Assembly (NCBI GenBank): GCA_041395725.1
Contig: JAWKZW010000001.1
Coordinates: 4,160,501-4,224,500 of the forward strand
From: Gammaproteobacteria bacterium
GTDB taxonomy: Bacteria > Pseudomonadota > Gammaproteobacteria > Pseudomonadales > Pseudohongiellaceae
Direction: 5' to 3'
DNA length: 64,000 bases
The notes under the pieces were generated by a model. It ran no database searches and was not told the origin of the DNA. It was given only the letters and a program-made list of their open reading frames with translations. Position 1 is the stretch's first letter; every line of letters starts with the position of its first letter. Shown piece after piece: positions 44,143 through 51,012 of the stretch. Position numbers and translations under genes: made by a program.

Positions 44143-45009
44143 ATGCAGCATGAACCGCTTTTAACCGAGGGTGGAATTCCCTACCTGGACCTGGGCGGCG
44201 CCGAACAGCATCCCGTGATGCTGTTTTCCCATGCCAATGGCTATCCACCGCTCTGCTATCAATCCCTGCTGGAGCCATTGCGCAGCTCAAACCGGCTTTT
44301 CGCCGGGCTGCATCGCCCCCTGTGGCCCTCGATGCAGGAGTCTGCCGAATTCCCTGACTGGTCCGTTTTCGCGGACGACCTGGTCGCCCTGGCCGATCAC
44401 GTCGCCAATAGGCCGCTGGTACATGTCGGGCACTCCATGGGAGCCTCCGCTGGGGTCCTGGCAGCGGCCAGTAAGCCGTCTTTGTTCAAGGCCCTGATAC
44501 TGATCGAGCCAGCCATCGTGTCGCGTCGTTATCTGGTGCTGTTACGCCTTTTCGCCCGCCTGGCACCGGACCTGATCCCCCTGGTGCGGACCACTTTGAA
44601 CCGCACCGACCAATGGCCAACCCGGCAGGACGCCTTCGAGCATTTTCGACCGAAGGCAGTATTCAAAAACATACCCGATCGCGAGCTGTGGGACTATGTG
44701 CAGTATGGCACCGAGGAAGCCTCGGATGGCAGTGTTCGATTGACCTACAGCAAAGACTGGGAAGCCCACTGCTATACACGTGTGCACGACATCTGGCAGG
44801 CACTCAACTCCATTCACATTCCGACCCTGGCAATCCGGGCCAGGGATTCCAACACTATCTTCCCCGGCGCCTGGGGCAAATGGCAACGTCAGGCGCCACA
44901 ACATGAATTCCTGGTAATCGAAGCAGCCGGTCACCTGCTGCCATTCGAAAAGCCCCTTGAGACCGCCGAGCATATTGAACGGTGGCTGCATTCCGTCAAG
45001 GGCCTGTGA
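44143..45009 (+). CDS. Cytosolic alpha/beta hydrolase
   Basis: A 288-residue protein without a signal peptide. Oxyanion loop FSHANGYPPLCYQSLLEPL; nucleophile elbow VHVGHSMGASAGVLAA (Ser in GHSMG); Asp near IRARDSNTIFP; His in EAAGHLLPFEKP. Many gammaproteobacterial relatives are annotated only as hydrolases. It follows the photolyase gene by 123 bases and may share its transcript. The substrate is unknown. Confidence 0.85.
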   Translation: MQHEPLLTEGGIPYLDLGGAEQHPVMLFSHANGYPPLCYQSLLEPLRSSNRLFAGLHRPLWPSMQESAEFPDWSVFADDLVALADHVANRPLVHVGHSMGASAGVLAAASKPSLFKALILIEPAIVSRRYLVLLRLFARLAPDLIPLVRTTLNRTDQWPTRQDAFEHFRPKAVFKNIPDRELWDYVQYGTEEASDGSVRLTYSKDWEAHCYTRVHDIWQALNSIHIPTLAIRARDSNTIFPGAWGKWQRQAPQHEFLVIEAAGHLLPFEKPLETAEHIERWLHSVKGL

Positions 45010-45047
45010 TAGGTCAAGCGTGGTTCTGCGCGAGGCCGGCAATTTCC

Positions 45048-45260
45048 CTGCCAGGCGTCGTGCGCGGGGACTGGTTACTCCCTTGCCGGGCGAGACAACG
45101 ACGCAGTGACGCCCGACAGGCCCCGCCCGGAGGGAGTTTCAGACAAGCCCGCCGGCTTCGTTGCACTGCCATGACAGGCTGACACCTGCCGGCGGCAACG
45201 CGCCTTGCCAGCGGACTCTTCTGAAGACCAGAGCATTGTGGTAATTAATCAGAGACTCCC
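45048..45260. repeat. Extended element R7 (core plus right arm)
   Basis: Core at 45048-45100 begins CTGCCAGGCGTCGTGCGC and ends GAGACAACG; it aligns with the reverse strand of R2 over about 55 bases. The right arm at 45226-45260 (CATTGTGGTAATTAATCAGA in its middle) matches R2's right arm. A left arm is not recognisable. It fills most of the gap between the hydrolase and the convergent permease-prefix gene. Confidence 0.72.
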
Positions 45261-45281
45261 TGACTACTCTGGCCACGGTCT

Positions 45282-45983
45282 CTACTGCTGCTGATACTTC
45301 CAGGCCAGCTTCTGCTCGGCTGAATAGAACAGACATTTAAAAATCATGCCGTAAAACAGTGGCAGTAACGCGACACCATAACGGGCATACTGGGCGCCTT
45401 CGCTGATCAGCAACGGGTTTTGTGAAAAACTGACCAGCAGCAGAATCACACCGAGAAAGAAGGCCACCCCGCCAACCAGCAGAAACTGATTGCCGGTTAC
45501 ATGTAGAAATCTGCTGGCCAGATCAATCTGCTGCCGTGAATGCTGATCCGATTCGCTGAAACTCAGCATGAAAGCATTTTTTGCCGCCTGGGAAGACGTA
45601 GCGCCAATACCAAGAATAAGACTGGTCGGCACCAGCAGCAGAATCACCGGCGGACTGACAAGCCACAACCCGAATTCCGCTGTAAACAAAGCGGCTCCAA
45701 GCACAAACAGGAAAAAAATTACACTGAGAAAGAAAGCCATACCTGCACCTCGCTGTATCCAGATAAACAAGCAGGTACTTTTCAGCACCTGCGCCCAATA
45801 CCATCGATAAACTGCTGAACTGTTACTGCTTTCAAGTCGAAACTGGAACTCTTCTTCAAGATCCCCCAGCAATGGTTCCCGCATAACGGCCGGGAGAAAG
45901 AATGACAGCATTGATTCCGCCATTCGGGGTGGCCTGGCCCCTCCACCACTACCTGACTTCAGCGCTGGCTGTTGAGCAGTCAC
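45282..45983 (-). CDS. Membrane protein with permease prefix domain 2, PadR partner
   Basis: The likely start is GTG 45983, eight bases after GGAG at the end of the padR gene (233 residues); a longer frame from 46040 overlaps padR more deeply. PRMAESMLSFFLPAVMREPL followed by LGDLEEEF is the permease prefix domain 2 motif found at the N-terminus of many large FtsX-like permeases that sit beside PadR regulators. Here it is followed only by about four hydrophobic segments, with no FtsX periplasmic domain. Coupling to padR suggests a regulated envelope-stress or export function; this is inference. Confidence 0.72.
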   Translation of the reverse strand: MTAQQPALKSGSGGGARPPRMAESMLSFFLPAVMREPLLGDLEEEFQFRLESSNSSAVYRWYWAQVLKSTCLFIWIQRGAGMAFFLSVIFFLFVLGAALFTAEFGLWLVSPPVILLLVPTSLILGIGATSSQAAKNAFMLSFSESDQHSRQQIDLASRFLHVTGNQFLLVGGVAFFLGVILLLVSFSQNPLLISEGAQYARYGVALLPLFYGMIFKCLFYSAEQKLAWKYQQQ

Positions 45984-45988
45984 CGGGC

Positions 45989-46351
45989 TTACTCCGCCGC
46001 ACCGACTTGCTGGAAGATTGACAACTGGACACCCTCCCATAACACTTCGAGATTGGAGCGCACTTCTTTCAGGGCCCGCCGACCGCTGTCGGTAACGGCA
46101 AAGTATTTCTTTGCCCTCCCCCCCCTTCTGGCAGTCGACTCTCCTTTTCTGGACTTCACGAACCCCTTTTCCTGCAAGCGATCCAGCGTTGTGTAAATAG
46201 CGCCGATAGAGATGTCGCGCCCGATCAGTTCGTGAATTGTGGCCCGGACGGACATGCCATAGGCATCATCGCCAAGCCTGATCAGCGTAAGTAGAACGAT
46301 ATGTTCAAATTCACCCAGGGAGGGGCTTCTAGTGGAGTTCTTGTCAGCCAT
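45989..46351 (-). CDS. PadR family transcriptional regulator
   Basis: A 120-residue winged-helix regulator: LGEFEHIVLLTLIRLGDDAY, ISIGAIYTTLDRLQEKGFVK and RGGRAKKYFAVTDSGRRAL are the successive PadR motifs. Such proteins repress an adjacent membrane-protein gene and release DNA when a ligand or stress is sensed. It is immediately upstream of the permease-prefix gene (GTG start 5 bases after its stop). A 16-base palindrome at 46383-46398 upstream may be its operator. Confidence 0.92.
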   Translation of the reverse strand: MADKNSTRSPSLGEFEHIVLLTLIRLGDDAYGMSVRATIHELIGRDISIGAIYTTLDRLQEKGFVKSRKGESTARRGGRAKKYFAVTDSGRRALKEVRSNLEVLWEGVQLSIFQQVGAAE

Positions 46352-46382
46352 AACGAATAGGACCAGCTTGATTTCCTTTAAA

Positions 46383-46398
46383 GAATAGAGAATTATTC
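46383..46398. promoter_or_regulatory. Possible PadR operator
   Basis: GAATA-N6-TATTC inverted repeat (GAATAGAGAATTATTC), 31 bases upstream of the padR start. PadR proteins usually repress their own operon through such A/T-rich palindromes. Confidence 0.35.
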
Positions 46399-46530
46399 AG
46401 GAGTGTCAAGCATTTCTTCTACATTTTAGTATTTATAGCTCTGAATCAACCTGGCTCACCCCACACATTGCTTTATTCCATCGCTAGTGTGACCCTGCGC
46501 AAGGTCCTGAAACCCCGCTTGTAATACCTT

Positions 46531-46585
46531 GGGAGCCTCTGATTAATTACCACGTCGCTCTGCGGGCAATTAATCAGAGGCGCCC
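46531..46585. repeat. Palindromic element R8
   Basis: Left arm begins GGGAGCCTCTGATTAATTAC, right arm ends AATTAATCAGAGGCGCCC; the arms are nearly perfect inverse complements around a GC-rich loop. It lies in the 400-base gap between padR and the frameshifted peptidase gene, which otherwise shows nothing. Confidence 0.88.
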
Positions 46586-46752
46586 TTGATCGTTCTGAAC
46601 ATTTAAAAATGCATGAGTTACCTGCCGGTGAAGGCGCTCTGGGCACAATCGCCATGGTGCTGGGAATTCTCATTCTGCTGGACATAGCCGATGTGACCGA
46701 TATTTCCCCAGCCGTTTAACACCAGACCAGTCAGATCTTCCGGAACCCTTGC

Positions 46753-47291
46753 GTGCCACTGATACGCCTGTTGCTCTTTGTTGTCGGAATCCTGGCTTTG
46801 ACAGCCTGCTCGACCTCGAGCCAGGTTGATTGGCTTGCCGAGGACTTGCCGCCCCAGTCTCCACGCAGCGTAATACTGGATGAAGTACTTTTTTTGCCCA
46901 ACATGCCCACCAGTGTGGTCCGGCCGCTCTGGCAACGACTTTGCAATACAGCAAAGTCAACGCCTCCGAGGATAAACTGGTCGCAAGCGTCTACATCCCG
47001 GCACGCAACGGCGCATTGCAGTTCGAAATGCTCGCAGCAACCCGCGGCAGGGGGAGTATTCCTTATCTGATTGAACCCGGATTGGAGGCTTTACTCAGAG
47101 AGATTGCTGAAGGCAAACCGGTACTGGTGTTCCAGAATCTGGGCCTGGCGTGGTTTCCGCAATGGCATTATGCGGTCGCCGTTGGGTTTGACCTGCAAGA
47201 CAGAACCAATACCTTGCGCTCCGGCACTATCAAAGGCTATCGCATCAGCCTTTCCCTGCTCGAAAAACCCTGGCTGATGTTCTATAGATGA
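46753..47291 (+). pseudogene. PA2778-type C39-like cysteine peptidase lipoprotein, frameshifted
   Basis: GTG at 46753 opens a lipoprotein signal (LLLFVVGILALTACSTSS). The frame runs to the T7 tract at 46889-46895 and then goes out of register. In the -1 frame the sequence continues HQCGPAALATTLQYSKVN, the Cys active site, then VYIPARNGALQFEMLAATRG, and ends with WHYAVAVGFD (His active site) and a stop at 47289-47291. One more T would restore a single protein of about 180 residues. It is either a recent pseudogene, a sequence error, or a slippage site (T-TTT-TTG fits a -1 slippery heptamer). The PA2779-type partner gene is absent. Confidence 0.8.
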
Positions 47292-47561
47292 AGAAGTATT
47301 CACGCTGACCGCCAGCATTCCTGCCTGAGCCAGAACGGTTCAGAACGGAGGGGCGGAAAGCGCCACGGGACATTTCCTGCACCACTTTGGTACGCGCTTT
47401 TGACTCCACGAAAACGGTAAAAGCCGACAGGGAGCGGTGCTTCGCCAGGCCACCGCAGCGCAGTTCTCAGCATACACCGGATTTACAAGTGCCCATGACA
47501 TTGAACAGCGCATCGCAATGAAGTAGCCTAACCGGGTCTTTTAATCCCTCAAGAGCCTGCC

Positions 47562-48929
47562 ATGAACCTACGTCTGATTGCACTGCTATCCGCCTTCCTT
47601 TTTCTGTCTGCCTGCGGCAGCGATTCCGACAACGCTACCCCTGCGTCAGAAAGTCGGGAAACTGTCAGCCAGCCAGTATTGGAAGCCGTTCCGACCGAAC
47701 AGGAGCTGCTGGAACTCGCCCGCGGCATACACGAGCGGGTCATTACCCTGGATACCCACGTGGATATCAACACGCGGAATTTCACCGCAGAGAATAACTA
47801 CACGGAAGATCTGGACACCCAGGTAACCCTGCCGAAAATGGAAACAGGCGGGCTGGATGTGGCCTGGTTCATAGTCTATACCGGCCAGGGGCCGCTGGAT
47901 GACGAAGGGTACGCAGCGGCTTATGCCAATGCCGATGATAAGTTCAACGCCATTCATCGCCTGGCTGAAGAGATTGCTCCGGATCGTATCGAGATCGCCT
48001 ACAATTCCGACGATGTACGCCGCATCGCTGCCAGTGGAAAAAAGGTCATCATGATCGGCGTGGAGAATGCCTACCCGTTAGGATTGGATCTTTCCCGAAT
48101 CGAAGAATTCCATGCCCGCGGTGGCCGTTACATGTCCCTGGCACACAATGGCCACAGCCAGTTTGCCGATTCTCAGACCGGCGAGGCTGAAGGCGAGTGG
48201 CTGCACAACGGACTCAGTGAACTGGGCCGTCAGGCCATCGCCGAAATGAACCGACTGGGCATCATGGTGGACGTCTCACACCCATCCCGTGACGCGATCA
48301 TGCAGATGCTGGACGTCACCCGCGCCCCGGTTATCGCCTCGCACTCCTCCGCCCGTGCGCTCAATGACCACAGTCGGAACCTGGACGACGAACAGCTGCT
48401 GCGCATTCGCGACGGCGGGGGTGTCGTGCAGACAGTCGCCTTCAGCGGCTATGTGAATTCAGCCAAGAACGACGCTCATCGGGCGGCCCTCGACAATCTG
48501 TATGGGGAGCTGGCCCGGCAGTCAGGGTTCGAGATCCTCGAGCGAAGTGCGCTCGCCGAACTGGATGAGGTGCAGCGGAACACTTATCAGCAGAATATGG
48601 CGCGGGTTCGGGAGCTGGCGGAGACACGCATGGCGGAGGTCAATGCCACCGCTCCTCCGGTGGATGTCGCCGACTTCGTAGATCATATTGACTACCTGGT
48701 CGAACTGATTGGTCTGGATCACGTGGGTATCAGTTCCGATTTCGACGGCGGCGGTGGCATCGATGGCTGGAATGATGCATCAGAAACTTTTAACGTGACC
48801 CGGGAGCTGGTGCGCCGCGGCTACAGTGAAGGAGAAATTGCCCAGCTCTGGAGCGGCAACCTGCTCCGTGTTCTGGACGAAGTGCAACAGGCCTCTGCTG
48901 CGATCCAGGCCGAAGAGTCGGGCGCCTAG
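47562..48929 (+). CDS. Membrane dipeptidase lipoprotein (peptidase family M19)
   Basis: A 455-residue renal-dipeptidase homologue with a lipoprotein signal (LIALLSAFLFLSACGSDSD, Cys18). Zinc ligands include H66 and D68 in LDTHVDIN; VDVSHPSRDAIMQML and PVIASHSSARALNDH give the two central His; GISSDFDGGGGIDGW holds the late Asp. It hydrolyses dipeptides, including D-amino-acid or modified forms, in the periplasm or at the outer membrane. One of several exported peptide-degrading enzymes in the window. Confidence 0.92.
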   Translation: MNLRLIALLSAFLFLSACGSDSDNATPASESRETVSQPVLEAVPTEQELLELARGIHERVITLDTHVDINTRNFTAENNYTEDLDTQVTLPKMETGGLDVAWFIVYTGQGPLDDEGYAAAYANADDKFNAIHRLAEEIAPDRIEIAYNSDDVRRIAASGKKVIMIGVENAYPLGLDLSRIEEFHARGGRYMSLAHNGHSQFADSQTGEAEGEWLHNGLSELGRQAIAEMNRLGIMVDVSHPSRDAIMQMLDVTRAPVIASHSSARALNDHSRNLDDEQLLRIRDGGGVVQTVAFSGYVNSAKNDAHRAALDNLYGELARQSGFEILERSALAELDEVQRNTYQQNMARVRELAETRMAEVNATAPPVDVADFVDHIDYLVELIGLDHVGISSDFDGGGGIDGWNDASETFNVTRELVRRGYSEGEIAQLWSGNLLRVLDEVQQASAAIQAEESGA

Positions 48930-49074
48930 CGCCAGATGAAACTGTCCCGCGACAGGCTCGCGCTCGCGATCACGGTCAAGGCGCTGAGACAGATGCGGTA
49001 CCGACAACTGGAATCGAACCAATTGTCATACGAAAACCAGAATCGAACTATTAGCCATAAGAGGTGATCAGAAA

Positions 49075-49773
49075 ATGAAACAGGAATTGAAACTACACAC
49101 CAATCGGCGCCGATTTATTACCGGCGTAGGAATGGCTGCCGCCAGTGCGGCTGCCGTAACCGCTGCCCGGGCGGCCAGCAACATGCCCCAGGAAACCGTA
49201 AGTTTCACACCGGCGCGCCATCCGGAGGATGCCTGGATGGATCAATTGGGCGGAAGCCATCGGGCCTTTGTGGATTCCTCAACCGGGCCCGGTGGTGTCT
49301 CGGCGTTGAATTTCGCCAACAATATCCTTGCTGCCCACGTGGACGCCTACGCAGGAGGCAGTGAAAGCGATTACGCCCTGCTGGTCTGTTTCCGCCACGA
49401 CTCCTCCCCGTTCGGTTTCAACGATGCCATGTGGGAAAAGTACGGCGAGCTGTTCTCCTCCCGCACGGGAATACGCGACAATGACACTGGCGAAGCACCT
49501 GCCTTCAATCCCATGAACGTGCCACGCTCTCCCTACGGCAACCGCGGTAACACCATCGATATCCTGGCTGCCCGGGGCGTCCATTTTGCCGTCTGCAATC
49601 TTTCCACCCGCGGCATGGCGGGTATGCTGGCAAGATCCACCGGCGGTTCCCGTGACGACATCTATCAGGAACTCATTACCAACAGTATTCCCAACAGCCA
49701 CTTTGTACCGGCCGGGGTGGTAGCGGCAACCCGCGCCCAGGAGTACGGCTACAGTCTTTTGTATTCGGCCTGA
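49075..49773 (+). CDS. Tat-exported protein, possibly DsrE-like fold
   Basis: A 232-residue protein with a twin-arginine signal: NRRRFITGVGMAAASAAAVT then AARA. The mature part (ALNFANNILAAHVDAYAGG, YALLVCFRHDSSPFGFNDAM, DILAARGVHFAVCNLSTRGM) resembles DsrE/F-like sulfur-relay folds in strand order and in a mid-protein Cys of FAVCNLSTRG, but similarity is weak. Tat export suggests folding or cofactor binding before transport. The ATG follows GAGGTGATC. Its role is unknown. Confidence 0.7.
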   Translation: MKQELKLHTNRRRFITGVGMAAASAAAVTAARAASNMPQETVSFTPARHPEDAWMDQLGGSHRAFVDSSTGPGGVSALNFANNILAAHVDAYAGGSESDYALLVCFRHDSSPFGFNDAMWEKYGELFSSRTGIRDNDTGEAPAFNPMNVPRSPYGNRGNTIDILAARGVHFAVCNLSTRGMAGMLARSTGGSRDDIYQELITNSIPNSHFVPAGVVAATRAQEYGYSLLYSA

Positions 49774-49895
49774 GGGTATGCCCCTTGCAACGCAGCCGGA
49801 CTGAGAATCGCTCACCGGGCTGCATGGATTGCAGCCCGGGATCAGGAAAAGCACCGGTTTCTGGCGCGGTCAGTTCGCGCCCGTAACCGGGGTTT

Positions 49896-49908
49896 TGACA
49901 AAAAGTCA
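49896..49908. promoter_or_regulatory. TGAC-N5-GTCA site upstream of beta-lactamase gene
   Basis: TGACAAAAAGTCA, identical over 13 bases to the site upstream of receptor 2. It lies about 100 bases before the beta-lactamase start. The TTGACA inside it could also serve as a -35 element. Confidence 0.4.
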
Positions 49909-50009
49909 TCAATGCCTGGAGTACTGGGCTGAATTCTGGCTGTTGCGCCCGACGTAAGGCTGTTGCAGACACCCCTTTCAAAACCTTGACCCGCAGGACC
50001 GAAAGCCTC

Positions 50010-50912
50010 ATGCCAGCGAAACTACCCGTTCTGTCTCCTTCTTTGTGCGCCTTAAGCAAGCTCGTGTCGACGTTCAGCTGCATACTCCTGAGCGCATCGC
50101 TGTCAGCACAGGACTCTGCGCTCAGTCAGACAGTTATGGAAATTGAAGATCAATTGAATGCGCGTCTGGGGGCAGCCGTATTGGTCGTGGGCTCTGATCG
50201 CAGCTGGCAGTACCGAGGCGACGAGTTGTTCCCCCTGTCAAGCACCTTTAAACCACTGGCCTGCGCCGCCCTGCTCCAGCGCGTTGACGCCAGCACAGAA
50301 TCACTGGACCGTATCGTACCGGTTAAAAATACCGACCTGGTCAGCTACTCGCCGGTCACAGAAACCAGAGTCGACAGTGTCGGCATGTCACTCGCCGAGC
50401 TTTGTGATGCCGCCATCACGGTCAGTGACAACACGGCAGGCAATCTGGTACTGGCAGCCATTGAGGGCCCCGCAGGACTGACTCACTTTATGGGCTCCAT
50501 CGGTGACAGAGTCACCCGCCTGGACCGCTGGGAAACAGAGCTCAATGAAGCCAGGCCCGGTGACTACCGCGACACAACGTCCCCCCTTGCTATGGCCGAA
50601 GCAATCGAGAAGCTGGTCCTGGGTGAAGTCCTGTCAGCTTCATCCCGGGAAAAACTGTCAGGGTGGTTGAAGGGAAATACCGTCGGCGAAGCACTGTTCC
50701 GCGCAACAATTCCTGACAACTGGGAAATAGGCGACAAATCAGGTGCCGGTGGCTACGGATCCCGCTCGATCGCGGCAATCCTGTGGCCTCCATCCGGCAG
50801 TCCTGTCATCGCGACGGTCTATATCACCGAGACCGACGCATCCTTTGACGAACGCAACGCGGCCATCGCGGAAATTGGGACCGCCATAGCAGGCTGGGTA
50901 GCTGAGCAATAG
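50010..50912 (+). CDS. bla: Class A beta-lactamase, CARB/PSE-like
   Basis: A periplasmic serine beta-lactamase. The start at ATG 50010 gives 300 residues with a signal peptide ending near SLSAQ. All class A motifs are present: S78-T-F-K81, S139-D-N141, E175-T-E-L-N179 and K243-S-G245 (Ambler 70-73, 130-132, 166-170, 234-236). C85 and C132 match the disulfide of this group. LVSYSPV, ELNEARPGD and GAGGYGSRSIAA resemble the carbenicillin-hydrolysing CARB/PSE family, which has an R-S/T-G box where this has KSG. No integron, transposon or ampR-like regulator is adjacent, so it looks chromosomal. Real substrate range is unknown. Confidence 0.93.
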   Translation: MPAKLPVLSPSLCALSKLVSTFSCILLSASLSAQDSALSQTVMEIEDQLNARLGAAVLVVGSDRSWQYRGDELFPLSSTFKPLACAALLQRVDASTESLDRIVPVKNTDLVSYSPVTETRVDSVGMSLAELCDAAITVSDNTAGNLVLAAIEGPAGLTHFMGSIGDRVTRLDRWETELNEARPGDYRDTTSPLAMAEAIEKLVLGEVLSASSREKLSGWLKGNTVGEALFRATIPDNWEIGDKSGAGGYGSRSIAAILWPPSGSPVIATVYITETDASFDERNAAIAEIGTAIAGWVAEQ

Positions 50913-51012
50913 ACAGCCTGCTTACCGTTTTGCCGACCCAACTCGGCACAGCACGAGGACGCTCGCAGCAATCCCCCCGATACTCACAAAGCAATCTTAG
51001 ACACACATACTG

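Noticed and set aside
13103..46585. CRISPR array from the repeated GATTAATTACC strings
   Set aside because: Copies are kilobases apart and palindromic, without regular spacers or cas genes.
49006..49058. tRNA gene on the minus strand
   Set aside because: Only a T-arm-like part is present; no anticodon or D arm can be drawn, so no tRNA is called.
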